Part shown: positions 25,408 to 33,998 of the stretch, in pieces
How positions within the stretch are numbered: position 1 is the stretch's first letter
Layout: each line of letters starts with the position of its first letter
DNA from: Lachnospiraceae bacterium UBA7196
GTDB lineage: Bacteria; Bacillota; Clostridia; Lachnospirales; Lachnospiraceae
Direction of reading: 5' to 3'
Assembly: GCA_002490835.1 (NCBI GenBank)
Contig: DKUU01000036.1
Span: 1,575 to 41,638 of the forward strand
Length of the DNA stretch: 40,064 nucleotides
Notes under the pieces: generated by a model
Seen by the model: only the letters and a program-made list of their open reading frames with translations
What the model was told of the DNA's origin: nothing
Database searches by the model: none
Program-made: the position numbers and the translations under genes

Positions 25408-25463
25408 TTGTGCAATCTTGTGCAATCTGTTACATTGTTTTTTCGGCGAATACAGGGTAGAAT
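25408..25463 (+). promoter_or_regulatory. Candidate promoter and tandem repeat before the protease operon
   Basis: A 10-bp sequence TTGTGCAATC is repeated twice in tandem (25408-25417 and 25418-25427). It is followed by TTGTTT (25435-25440), a 17-bp spacer and TAGAAT (25458-25463). The repeat lies 7 bp before the -35 box, where an activator could bind. A TTGACA at 25463-25468 lacks a good -10 partner. Confidence 0.45.
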
Positions 25464-25554
25464 TGACAATAAGACAGCAACGTTTCTACTTAACCTATCC
25501 GTGTTCCCATATTTCAACGCAACCTAACTAAAAAAATAATAAGGAGATGAAGAT

Positions 25555-25959
25555 TTGAAGATGAAAATACTCATTTTCACTCTGGGCTTTTTCCCGCTTC
25601 TCGCGGTCGGACTGTGCGGTTGCGGCAAAAGCAGGGAAATAACGGAGGTGTCAGTCAACACAGTCGATGACGGTATTCCCAAACTAACACCGATAGATGA
25701 AACCGGTTCGCCAATTGATTCTCCGGAAAATGCTGCGCAGGAGACTGCGGAATTGATCGCTCTGGCGGATACCCTCGAAGAGGCGGAAAAGATCGCTGAG
25801 CTCTACGGAATCGAGCTGAGCACCTATTCCTACGGCGTAGCTACCTATACGACTGACAAAAATATACAGGAGCTCATAGAGCTGGGCAATGAAAACGGCT
25901 ACCCCGCATTGTCTCCCAATCATAAACTGGAGCTCTATACGGAACAAGAAAACGAGTAA
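25555..25959 (+). CDS. Small lipoprotein resembling a subtilase propeptide (putative protease inhibitor/chaperone)
   Basis: The 134-aa protein has a lipoprotein signal peptide ending in the lipobox LCGC (Cys23). After an acidic linker, residues 66-127 run ELIALADTLEEAEKIAELYG, then LSTYSYGVATY, then LSPNHKLELY. The protease encoded next door has the matching stretch EVVYLAETAEEAERVAAAFG, LDSYAYEVAVI, VWPNYYQYLY at about its residues 260-328. The two line up over about 65 residues with shared LA, T-EEAE, A, G, L, Y-Y-VA, PN and LY. The simplest reading is a membrane-tethered stand-alone copy of the propeptide, able to fold or inhibit the protease. The TTG start is favoured: AAGGAG lies 8 nt before it, and 14 nt before the ATG at 25561. 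It ends 21 nt before the protease gene. Confidence 0.7.
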   Translation: MKMKILIFTLGFFPLLAVGLCGCGKSREITEVSVNTVDDGIPKLTPIDETGSPIDSPENAAQETAELIALADTLEEAEKIAELYGIELSTYSYGVATYTTDKNIQELIELGNENGYPALSPNHKLELYTEQENE

Positions 25960-25980
25960 GCAGCAGAAAGCGAAGGAAAA

Positions 25981-28900
25981 ATGAAAAGAGTAAAGTTATT
26001 ATCCCTGCTTTTAGCAGGTTCCCTGATGTTTCAGGCGGCAGGAATCGACGCGATGGCGGCAGCGCCCTCCGGGCCTGCTCCTGTCAGTGCGGCTGCAGAA
26101 GGCGCTGAAAACGGACTTTCCGAACAGTTTGACGATGGAGATTTGGATGAAATAGCTCCTGACATAGATGAGGATGTTTCCGGTCAGCCTGACGATACTG
26201 ATCCGGATGAAAAAGCTCCTGATAAAGATGAGGATGTTTCCGGTCTGCCTGACGATGCTGATCCGGATGAAAAAGCTCCTGACATAGATGAGGATGTTTC
26301 CGGTCTGCCTGACGATGCTGATGCGGATGAAAAAGCTCCTGAAAAAGATGAAGACGCTTCCGGTCTGCCTGACGATACTGATCCGGATGAAAAAGCTCCT
26401 GAAAAAGCTGAGGACACTTCCGGCCAGCCTGACGACAAAGTAACAGAGGGCGATGTCCCCGCTGCAAAAGACGGTGAAAACAGCGAATCCGTATCCGAAA
26501 ACACCGTATCAGGGAACTCTGTCTCCGAGAATACCGTATCCGAAAATACCGTTTCCGAAAACACGCTCCCCGAAGAAAGTGCGGCGAACATTTTCTCTAT
26601 CTTTCCCGGGCTGGGTGAAAATTATCAGTTCTCAACGGAGGAACTGGCAGACAAACGCGTACTGGCCTCTCATGTGGGAGACGTCGTAGACATTTCTTCA
26701 CTGGAAACCGCTACACTCGCAGATTTCAGGGATTCCTCCGACAAATATAAGCCCGGCGAAGTCGTATATCTGGCAGAAACCGCAGAGGAAGCAGAGCGGG
26801 TCGCCGCCGCTTTCGGCGGCACACTGGACAGCTATGCCTATGAGGTAGCCGTGATCAGCCTGCCCAAAGAGGCGACTGTGGCTCTGGCTGTCGCTGCCGC
26901 GGCGCAGCCGGATATCAAACTGCCTGCCGTATGGCCCAATTACTACCAGTATCTGTACGAAGATACCTACTCGACGGTCAATCCTTCGAAACCTTCCGAC
27001 CCGGGTTTTTCAAAACAGTGGCAGCACGACTATATCGGCACCCGCTATGCTTGGGCCGCCGGTTATAAGGGACAGGGCGTCAAAATCGCCGTCATCGACA
27101 CGGGCCTTGATATGGCGCATGAAGACTTGTCAGCCAATGCCCTTCAAGGGAAAAACTTTGTAGGCATCGGCAATAAAACTGCGCCCAATCATAATGTGGA
27201 CAACCAGACACACGGCACTCATGTGGCTGGCATCATCGCCGCCGATGATAACGGAAAAGGCGGCATCGGCATTGCTCCTGACGCAAAGGTGGCCGGCTAC
27301 TGCGTCTTTCCTGCAAGCGGAGGCGCTAATACAGCGGACGTCATTCGTGCCATAAAAGCGGCCGTAAAAGACGGCTTCGATATCATCAACATGAGTTTGG
27401 GCGGCCCGGGTTACAGCAAACCCTACGAAGACGCAGTCAACGAGGCTTACAACGCCGGCGTAACCGTCTTTGCCGCCGCCGGCAACGAGGATATCAGCGC
27501 CAAAGCCTATCCTGCCGGCTTTGCCCACGCCGTCTCCATAGGTGCCGTAGACCAGAACGGCACAAGGGCATCTTTTTCCAATTACGGCGGCAGCCTAAGC
27601 TTTTCCTTTCCGGGTGTGAATATTTACTCTACCTACCCAAGCGGCAAAGGAAATTATAGTACGATAAGCGGTACCAGTCAGGCTTCCCCTGCTGCGGCCG
27701 GCACGGCGGCGGTCATTCTCTCCGCCCGTGCGGACATCCGCCAAAAGACGGGCAAGGCCAGAGTGAATGCACTCATCTCCGCTATGAAATCTTCCACCAC
27801 GAAATGCGCCACTTCCGGCATGGGCGCAGGCACGACTTATCTGCCCGGCGTGCTGAAGCTCGCTACAGATACGACAACACCGCAGACGCCGGTCATTGAT
27901 ATTATTGAAAAAACCGGCAGCGGTGCCGCAATCTCCAAAAACGGAAAGGCTTATCTGGCCGACCGCATAGATGTGAAGCTCTCCTGCAAGACTGCCGTAG
28001 GCGTCGATATCTACTACACAACGGACGGCAAGACACCCGCCTACAAAAACGGCGCTGTCACAAACCCTGAAAGCACGATGCTTTATCAGCTTGGTCAAAA
28101 GATCACACTGACCGGCGCTAAGAGCAAGACCATTAAAGCCATAGCCGTCAACCCGTTTTCCGGCAAGGTAAGCAAAGTGGCTTCCAAAACCGTTACGTTG
28201 ACACCGATCCCTACGGGGGTGACTGTAACGCCAGCCGGCAATGTAAAAAGAGTAGTCGCCGGCAAAAACCTGAAGTTTACTGCCACCGTCTCACCCGCCT
28301 ATGCGATTTCAAACAAGGTGCAATGGACTGTGACAACCGCAGCCGGTAAGGCGGCAAATGGCATCAGCGTAGCAGGCGGCACCGTAAAAACAACCGCCAA
28401 GGGCGATAAGAAAACCGTCCCGGGAGAATACGTGGTTACCGCCACGGCTGTCGGCAACGACGGTAAAAAATATAACGGTAAAAAAGGTAGTTTTAAATTT
28501 ACCGTGATCGAATCCTCTGACATTACCAGAGTTGCCTTTATCGATCCGGCAACGAACAAGGCTCCCAAGCCAAAAAGCATAAAAACAAGCGACAGCAAAA
28601 CAACGGATGCCGACAATCGAATCATTGATCTGGCCGCCTGCCTCTCTGTAACCAGGACAGATGCCGCAACTAAGGTAAAGTCCGATCTTACGGGCGCCCC
28701 TGCTCTTGCGGAGGTGGTCTGGTCCAGCAGCAACACCAAAGTTGCCGCAGTTTCTGACGCAGGTGTCATAAAGGCGGTCGCACCCGGAAAAGCTGTCATC
28801 AAAGCCACCTCCAACGACGGCGGCAACAAAAGCGCATCCTACAATGTGACAGTCGTACAGCCTGTCACGGGCATTAGCATAAGCGGTCCCAAAAAAGTGG

Positions 28901-30132
28901 CCGCAGGAAAGAGTATCGCCCTCACCGCCACAGTGAAACCTGCAAATGCCGGCAACAAAAAAGCAGAGTGGTCCGTTGACGGAGATGGCAGCGTAAAGAT
29001 CAACAAAACAAACGGTAAGATCACCACAACAGCAGGCGCCAGCGGAACCTACACGGTAACGGCCAAAGCGGCCGATCATCTTGGCGCTTCTGACGCGACT
29101 TATAAAGTCACGATCGTATCGGGGGCGATCACTAAGATAACGCTCAACGTTACGAAGCTGACGCTGTTCCCTCCTAAGACGAGTGCGGCCGCAGGTGCGA
29201 CGACAGCTACCCTGACCGCGGATATAACGGGACCGGATAAGTCTCTGGTCACTTGGTCCAGCAGCGCCCCTTCGATCGCCTCCGTAAACCAGAACGGCAA
29301 GATCACAGCCAAGGCGCCCGGCAAGGCGACCATCACCTGTGCCGCTGCCGACGGCAGCAACCAGAAGGCCGCCTGTGTCGTTACCGTCTCCATACCTATG
29401 TCCAAGCTGGTGATCGGTCCCACCGACGGAAATCTGGACAGCAAAAACAACGCCAATAATGCCTGCGTCGCTGTCGGCAAAAAGATTAAAATGGCCGCCA
29501 AATATTACAGCAATTACGGAACGCCCTCTAACAAAGCGATTGATTGGATGATCGTCAGCTACAGCAATAATGCGCTGAAAGATACGGTAAAGATCGATAA
29601 GAACGGCACGGTATCTGTCGATAAGAAGCTATCATTGCCCGCCGCCGGCGCTTACGTGACAGTGCGGGCGGCCGCAAAGGATGGCAGCGGGGTAAAATCA
29701 AACGACTACCGCATCAATATCAAAAAGAATTACCTGAGCGCCCGCATTGTCTGGTCATCCCAAAACGGCGGCTTCGTCATGCAGGGCTCCACCCAGAAGC
29801 TCAAACCGGGAACGAAGGCATGGAATACCGCCAAAAACTGGGAGCTGGTTTCAGACTACTGTACCGCTTCCCTCTCCGGTTCTAAAAACTGTGGATTACA
29901 GAAAGTCCGGGGGCTGGCATCCGCTGGCGACCCTACGGTCTATGCACTATACCTTCCTATCCCTACCAAGACGACTACAAAGGATATAACGAGCTGGAAT
30001 GTCACGAAAGAATGTGAAAAAATGATACTGACAATCAAGTTAAAAGACGGCTCCAATCTCAGCGCCAAACTGACCCTCTATGCGGTGGAGGACCTGCGTA
30101 AACATACATACCGCTACTACGTGATAAACTGA
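25981..30132 (+). CDS. Secreted subtilisin-like (S8) serine protease with Big2-like C-terminal domains
   Basis: The 1383-aa precursor starts with a signal peptide (MKRVKLLSLLLAGSLMFQ..., cleavage near AMA-A, residue 27). Then come an acidic 20-residue repeat region (about 50-155), VSENT repeats (about 171-195), and a propeptide-like domain (about 260-330). The S8 domain (about 340-625) has the triad Asp373 (AVIDTGLD), His411 (THGTHVAG) and Ser566 (SGTSQASP), with oxyanion Asn502 (AAAGNEDI). The Ser motif has Gln where most subtilases have Met. After it come a chitobiase-C-like module (about 634-744; DIYYTTDGKTPAY) and at least four Ig-like Big2-type modules (VVWSSSNTKVAAVSDAGVI, LVTWSSSAPSIASVNQNGKI). 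No LPXTG or transmembrane anchor ends the protein, so it may be free or held by wall-binding. It pairs with the upstream lipoprotein. Confidence 0.92.
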   Translation: MKRVKLLSLLLAGSLMFQAAGIDAMAAAPSGPAPVSAAAEGAENGLSEQFDDGDLDEIAPDIDEDVSGQPDDTDPDEKAPDKDEDVSGLPDDADPDEKAPDIDEDVSGLPDDADADEKAPEKDEDASGLPDDTDPDEKAPEKAEDTSGQPDDKVTEGDVPAAKDGENSESVSENTVSGNSVSENTVSENTVSENTLPEESAANIFSIFPGLGENYQFSTEELADKRVLASHVGDVVDISSLETATLADFRDSSDKYKPGEVVYLAETAEEAERVAAAFGGTLDSYAYEVAVISLPKEATVALAVAAAAQPDIKLPAVWPNYYQYLYEDTYSTVNPSKPSDPGFSKQWQHDYIGTRYAWAAGYKGQGVKIAVIDTGLDMAHEDLSANALQGKNFVGIGNKTAPNHNVDNQTHGTHVAGIIAADDNGKGGIGIAPDAKVAGYCVFPASGGANTADVIRAIKAAVKDGFDIINMSLGGPGYSKPYEDAVNEAYNAGVTVFAAAGNEDISAKAYPAGFAHAVSIGAVDQNGTRASFSNYGGSLSFSFPGVNIYSTYPSGKGNYSTISGTSQASPAAAGTAAVILSARADIRQKTGKARVNALISAMKSSTTKCATSGMGAGTTYLPGVLKLATDTTTPQTPVIDIIEKTGSGAAISKNGKAYLADRIDVKLSCKTAVGVDIYYTTDGKTPAYKNGAVTNPESTMLYQLGQKITLTGAKSKTIKAIAVNPFSGKVSKVASKTVTLTPIPTGVTVTPAGNVKRVVAGKNLKFTATVSPAYAISNKVQWTVTTAAGKAANGISVAGGTVKTTAKGDKKTVPGEYVVTATAVGNDGKKYNGKKGSFKFTVIESSDITRVAFIDPATNKAPKPKSIKTSDSKTTDADNRIIDLAACLSVTRTDAATKVKSDLTGAPALAEVVWSSSNTKVAAVSDAGVIKAVAPGKAVIKATSNDGGNKSASYNVTVVQPVTGISISGPKKVAAGKSIALTATVKPANAGNKKAEWSVDGDGSVKINKTNGKITTTAGASGTYTVTAKAADHLGASDATYKVTIVSGAITKITLNVTKLTLFPPKTSAAAGATTATLTADITGPDKSLVTWSSSAPSIASVNQNGKITAKAPGKATITCAAADGSNQKAACVVTVSIPMSKLVIGPTDGNLDSKNNANNACVAVGKKIKMAAKYYSNYGTPSNKAIDWMIVSYSNNALKDTVKIDKNGTVSVDKKLSLPAAGAYVTVRAAAKDGSGVKSNDYRINIKKNYLSARIVWSSQNGGFVMQGSTQKLKPGTKAWNTAKNWELVSDYCTASLSGSKNCGLQKVRGLASAGDPTVYALYLPIPTKTTTKDITSWNVTKECEKMILTIKLKDGSNLSAKLTLYAVEDLRKHTYRYYVIN
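26131..26440. repeat. 60-bp tandem repeats in the protease gene
   Basis: Four full copies (26161-26220, 26221-26280, 26281-26340, 26341-26400) are flanked by partial copies on each side. Each encodes a 20-residue acidic unit of the type DEDVSGLPDDADPDEKAP. Copies differ at a few bases. Such an array may vary in copy number between strains. Confidence 0.9.
26491..26565. repeat. 15-bp tandem repeats encoding VSENT units
   Basis: Five consecutive 15-bp units (GTATCCGAAAACACC and variants) encode VSENT, VSGNS, VSENT, VSENT, VSENT. This hydroxyl-rich linker is of a kind common in Lachnospiraceae surface proteins and lies between the acidic repeats and the propeptide. Confidence 0.85.
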
Positions 30133-30175
30133 ATATTTCCCTCTGTTTTAAGGCTTTGTCAGGTCGTCCTTCTCA

Positions 30176-30204
30176 TTGACTTTTCCTGCCAAAAGGCATA
30201 AAAT
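30176..30204 (+). promoter_or_regulatory. Promoter of the cNMP-domain-like gene
   Basis: TTGACT (30176-30181) and TAAAAT (30199-30204) are separated by 17 bp. The leader is about 37 nt, ending in AGAGGGGG 7 nt before the ATG at 30248. Confidence 0.75.
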
Positions 30205-30247
30205 AGGAACAGGGTCTTATCAACAAGCAATAAGAGGGGGTATTTCA

Positions 30248-32503
30248 ATGGCTGTAAAAGAATTTCCTGCCGATACACAATTGATTCAGAGCGAACAAAC
30301 GCAAAACGCCCTGCACGTCATTGCCAAGGGGAGCGTCCGCGCCTCCTTTCCGGGCGGCTCGATTTATCTGAAAAAAGGGGATGTGATTGGTGTCTGCGAG
30401 CTATATTACGGCTCCCACTTTATCTCCTATGAAACAGAGGAACCCACCGGGATCGCCTCCTACCCTTGTACGGCTTCGCAGCTTCCCCTGCTGATGCAAA
30501 AGAGCGTGGATCTGACCAATATGATCGTCATCTCTTTGTTCCGGCAGTACCGTGAAATATGCGACGCCTATGAATTAATGCATTTTGACTGTGAAAATAT
30601 CTATCATTACCTGATGGACCGCTATGAGGAATACAAGTCCTTCAGTGTCAAACACGGCTTTACGCCGAGAGCGCTGCCTGATATGGACGATCTGGCACCG
30701 CTTACTCTGGAAGATGATGTGGAAAGCTGGATGGACGGTTACTATGAACAATTAAATAAAATGGTCACCGAAAAATCCGCCAAATTCCACAATCCCGACT
30801 TTCTTACGGGAGTCGTTCTAAAAGCGGATCAGGATATCCACCGCGTCATTTCCATATGCCGCATTTTCCGCGATTACAAAGCAGAGATCGCAAGCCTGCT
30901 GATGAAGGAAAACCGTCTCGACCTGTTTGATCTGTACGCAGGACTTTTATATAAGATCGGAGCGAACAACGAAGATTCCACGCCGCTGATCGCAGCAATC
31001 TCCACGATGATGATCCAGCTTGAAGATCTGCCTTCGATCGACAGGGACATGTATCAGCAAAGGATCGCGGAATACCGCGCAAAGCTGGAAACGCTGGGGG
31101 ATCACCCCGAAGAGGAGACCGCTACGGTGGAAGATGTGCCTGACGTGGAGCATTCCATGGAGACCATCCTCTCCTACTCTGAGATAGGCGTTGAGACTGC
31201 CGCTGCCTTTAGAGAGGCTGTCGATAAATTTGCCAAGATGACGGATAAGAACGCCTCCGACGACGCCGCCAGAAAACTGCGGCTTTCGATTTCGAAGCTG
31301 TTCTATCAGATCTATGAAAAAGCCTTCCTAAAGAGCTTAAACGACCCGTCCGTTCCCAAGGTGGTAAAGATGTTCTTTAACTTTGGCTATATTGACGAAA
31401 ATCTGGCCGGTCTGGAAAATGCCGCCTATCTGTATCAGATCGTTGATAAGCTTCCCACCGATCCGAAGCGCAAGGTTTATACGGCCTACGAATGGCTTAC
31501 CGCCATCTATAAGGGTCAAAAGGAGCCCAGCCGCAACGAATTTGACTCCGACTTCCCTACCTTCCTGCGCGAGCAGAAAATGACAGGCAATATCACTGCC
31601 GCGGACGAAGCGCGTATGCAGAACGATACGCGTGAAAAGATGCTCTTTGAGATGCGCAATATGTTCCCTACCGTTAATAAAATCACCTTTGGCCGTGTAC
31701 TTAGCTTTTGCCCGATCTTTTCGGAGCACAATATCTTAAAGGATCTGGACACATCGCTTGTCTCTGTCGATCAGGTGGAAAACGCCTTTCAAAAGATTCG
31801 CGACATCGATTTCAGCGCTTACTACCGCGATGTGATCTACACGAATCCGGAGATCGGCATCGGAAAAGAATCCGTTGCCGTGGAAATCCTTCCCGATATC
31901 GTTTTGATGCCCAATATTGGCACCCGCGGCATCGCCTGGCAGGAGATCGAGGGACGCAAGCGCACGACCCCGGCCCGCATGATGGTTTCCATCTTCCAAA
32001 TGGAAGATTTAACCAATATTTTGGTTCGCCTGACCGGTGATTTCCGCTGGGAAATGTGCAAACGCGTACAGGGCGCCCGCTGGAACGATATTTCAGAAGC
32101 GTCTCTCACCAGCGAATACTTCGATTACATCCAGTTTTACCGTAAAAACCGCGACCTGTCCGCTGACGCCAAGGATAAGATCAAGCTCAGCATGCAGAAG
32201 GCGAAGAACAGCTATAAGGAGATGTTTATCAGAGACTATGAGGCTTGGATCCTCTATGAGGGAACCGGTTCTCCCAGACTTAACAAGGTGTCCCGCAATA
32301 TTATTTTCACCTACTGTCCGTTCTCCAAGGAGATCCGCACGAAGCTGATGGCAAACCCGCTCTATAAGGAGACCATGGCCCGCTATGACATCAAGCTGTC
32401 GCAGAAGCTCCATCACTACGACAACGTATTCCAGAAGCTGAAAAATACGGGAATCCCGATCCCGAAAGAGCTGCAGGATCAGTACGAATACTTGAAAATG
32501 TAA
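30248..32503 (+). CDS. Large protein with N-terminal cyclic-nucleotide-binding-like domain
   Basis: The 751-aa cytosolic-looking protein opens with a cNMP-binding fold (about residues 1-110): QNALHVIAKGSVRASFPGGS, then YLKKGDVIGVCELYYG. The phosphate-binding cassette is degenerate: no conserved arginine follows the GxCE segment, so cAMP binding is doubtful. The remaining about 640 residues are mixed helical and acidic (e.g. EEETATVEDVPDVEHSMETI) and not recognised; no helix-turn-helix, membrane segment or enzyme motif is visible. The ATG at 30248 is set by the strong ribosome site; upstream in-frame codons overlap the promoter. It has its own promoter and terminator, so it is a single-gene unit. 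Tentatively a sensor or scaffold protein of unknown role. Confidence 0.75.
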   Translation: MAVKEFPADTQLIQSEQTQNALHVIAKGSVRASFPGGSIYLKKGDVIGVCELYYGSHFISYETEEPTGIASYPCTASQLPLLMQKSVDLTNMIVISLFRQYREICDAYELMHFDCENIYHYLMDRYEEYKSFSVKHGFTPRALPDMDDLAPLTLEDDVESWMDGYYEQLNKMVTEKSAKFHNPDFLTGVVLKADQDIHRVISICRIFRDYKAEIASLLMKENRLDLFDLYAGLLYKIGANNEDSTPLIAAISTMMIQLEDLPSIDRDMYQQRIAEYRAKLETLGDHPEEETATVEDVPDVEHSMETILSYSEIGVETAAAFREAVDKFAKMTDKNASDDAARKLRLSISKLFYQIYEKAFLKSLNDPSVPKVVKMFFNFGYIDENLAGLENAAYLYQIVDKLPTDPKRKVYTAYEWLTAIYKGQKEPSRNEFDSDFPTFLREQKMTGNITAADEARMQNDTREKMLFEMRNMFPTVNKITFGRVLSFCPIFSEHNILKDLDTSLVSVDQVENAFQKIRDIDFSAYYRDVIYTNPEIGIGKESVAVEILPDIVLMPNIGTRGIAWQEIEGRKRTTPARMMVSIFQMEDLTNILVRLTGDFRWEMCKRVQGARWNDISEASLTSEYFDYIQFYRKNRDLSADAKDKIKLSMQKAKNSYKEMFIRDYEAWILYEGTGSPRLNKVSRNIIFTYCPFSKEIRTKLMANPLYKETMARYDIKLSQKLHHYDNVFQKLKNTGIPIPKELQDQYEYLKM

Positions 32504-32512
32504 ATATGAAAA

Positions 32513-32538
32513 CCCCCGAAGGTTTGTGCCTCCGGGGG
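32513..32538 (+). terminator. Intrinsic terminator after the cNMP-domain-like gene
   Basis: CCCCCGAAGG (32513-32522) pairs with CCTCCGGGGG (32529-32538) with one A-C mismatch, a 6-nt loop, and a T-rich tail CTTTCTTTATTT. It may also serve the convergent transporter gene, which has AAAA on the other side, i.e. TTTT on the minus strand. Confidence 0.88.
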
Positions 32539-32544
32539 CTTTCT

Positions 32545-33843
32545 TTATTTCTTATCCGTCGTAGAAGGCTTCACTAAGAACAAACTGAGCAGCAGGGCGA
32601 TGATGTAGAGAACGATCGTAAAGTACAGCACGTTCTGATAGCCGACCGGATTGATCTGTCCGCCGTGTCCGTCGTCTAAAAACTCTCCCGTATTGCTCAC
32701 GATCAGGGTAGCGATCTGGTTACCGGTAAGACCCGCAAAGGCCCATGCCGAAAGGGTGATACCGTGGATCGCACTGATGCTTCCCATGCCGTAATGATCA
32801 GAGAGCAGTGTCGGCACATTGGAGAAACCGCCGCCGTAACCTGCATTCACCATAAAGATCAGCGCCAGCACTAAGATCACCAGCAGGATATTGCCCTCGC
32901 CGTTCTTGATGCCGCCCGTCACCATCACGATGCCCGTGAAGGCGATGGAGAGAATGAAGATCAGCTTGTAGATCGTATTTCTGTCTTTCAGATGATCCGC
33001 CCATGCGGAGAAGCCCAGACGGCCGCCCGCATTGAAGATCGCGGAAATGGTGGAAATGATACCTACCACGCCGGCAAGGCCGATACATTTCACGATCATC
33101 TTCTCCTGAGAGATCAATGCCAGACCGCAGGTGATATTGATGTAGAACATCAGCCAGATACCAATATAGTTGGTGACCGGACGGGTCTTGATGGTATCCA
33201 TGATACCCTGTCCCTTTTCTTTCTTCTGGGGCTCATGCCAGTCTGCGGGCTTCGCCAGCAGGAGATGACCCACAAACATCATCACAAAGTAGATCGCCGC
33301 CAGAATCCAGAACATCTTATAGATACCGCCGTCTCCAAGGTTTGCTAAAAGCGCCTGCATGATGGGGCTCGCAATCGCCTTTGCGCCGCCAAAACCCGCC
33401 ACCGCAAGGCCTGTCGCAAGGCCCTTCTTGTCCTGAAACCAGAGCATCAGGGTCTTGACCGGAGAAAGATAACCCGTGCCCAGACCGATACCCATGATGA
33501 AACCGTAGCAGATGTAAATCCCTACGAGAGCCAGCACGCTTCCCGGATTGTTGCCGCCGTACCAGATAAAGAAACCTGTACCGGCCATGCCCAGCGCAAA
33601 GGTGATGGTAGCGATCAGGGACGATTTGTGGATGTCCTTCTCCACTACATTGCCAAGAAATGCCGCCGACATTCCAAGGAAGAAGATAGCGAAACTGAAC
33701 GCCCACTCCGTAGCAGCCTTGGAAAAGCCTATGTAGTCCGCGATCTCCTGACTGAAAATAGACCAGCAGTACACCGTACCGATACTGAAGTGCAGGAGCA
33801 GTGCCGGAATTGCGGCACGCACCCATTTGTTTTGACTTTTCAT
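32545..33843 (-). CDS. OFA-family major facilitator transporter (oxalate/formate antiporter-like)
   Basis: The 432-aa membrane protein has the hydrophobic pattern of about 12 helices. The N-terminal LHFSIGTVYCWSIFSQEIAD, the central GTGYLSPVKTLMLWFQDKKG with AVAGFGGAKAIASP after it, and the later NAGYGGGFSNVPTLLSDHYG are typical of the OFA branch of the MFS, which exchanges oxalate/formate or carries small carboxylates. The substrate cannot be told from sequence. The ribosome site is weak. The promoter (33943-33971) lies about 100 bp upstream, with inverted repeats in the leader. It sits alone between a cNMP-domain-like gene and a starch-degradation cluster, with no metabolic partner gene visible. 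Confidence 0.88.
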   Translation of the reverse strand: MKSQNKWVRAAIPALLLHFSIGTVYCWSIFSQEIADYIGFSKAATEWAFSFAIFFLGMSAAFLGNVVEKDIHKSSLIATITFALGMAGTGFFIWYGGNNPGSVLALVGIYICYGFIMGIGLGTGYLSPVKTLMLWFQDKKGLATGLAVAGFGGAKAIASPIMQALLANLGDGGIYKMFWILAAIYFVMMFVGHLLLAKPADWHEPQKKEKGQGIMDTIKTRPVTNYIGIWLMFYINITCGLALISQEKMIVKCIGLAGVVGIISTISAIFNAGGRLGFSAWADHLKDRNTIYKLIFILSIAFTGIVMVTGGIKNGEGNILLVILVLALIFMVNAGYGGGFSNVPTLLSDHYGMGSISAIHGITLSAWAFAGLTGNQIATLIVSNTGEFLDDGHGGQINPVGYQNVLYFTIVLYIIALLLSLFLVKPSTTDKK

Positions 33844-33851
33844 GTTAAGTA

Positions 33852-33934
33852 CCTGTTATCCTTTCGTTAATATTGAGTCAATCGTCCCGTCAGTGATAAC
33901 AGGATCTGACCCTCTCACAAAAAACCGTTTGTGA
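33852..33934 (-). promoter_or_regulatory. Inverted repeats in the leader of the OFA transporter gene
   Basis: TCACAAA/TTTGTGA (33915-33921 and 33928-33934) sits right at the predicted start site near 33936. CCTGTTATC/GATAACAGG (33852-33860 and 33895-33903) encloses the rest of the leader up to the ATG. Either may be an operator or a leader RNA stem. Confidence 0.5.
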
Positions 33935-33942
33935 CCTCTATC

Positions 33943-33971
33943 ATTCTAAAACAAAATGGCTGGAATTTCAA
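33943..33971 (-). promoter_or_regulatory. Promoter of the OFA transporter gene
   Basis: On the minus strand TTGAAA (33966-33971) and TAGAAT (33943-33948) are separated by 17 bp. It lies directly downstream of the amylase stop on the same strand. Confidence 0.7.
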
Positions 33972-33998
33972 GATATTTCAAGTCATTCTCATCTGCGG

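Noticed and set aside
28309..29501. Several minus-strand open frames opposite the protease Big2 region
   Set aside because: They arise from the low-stop, GC-biased complement of Thr/Ala/Lys repeats and have no start signals.
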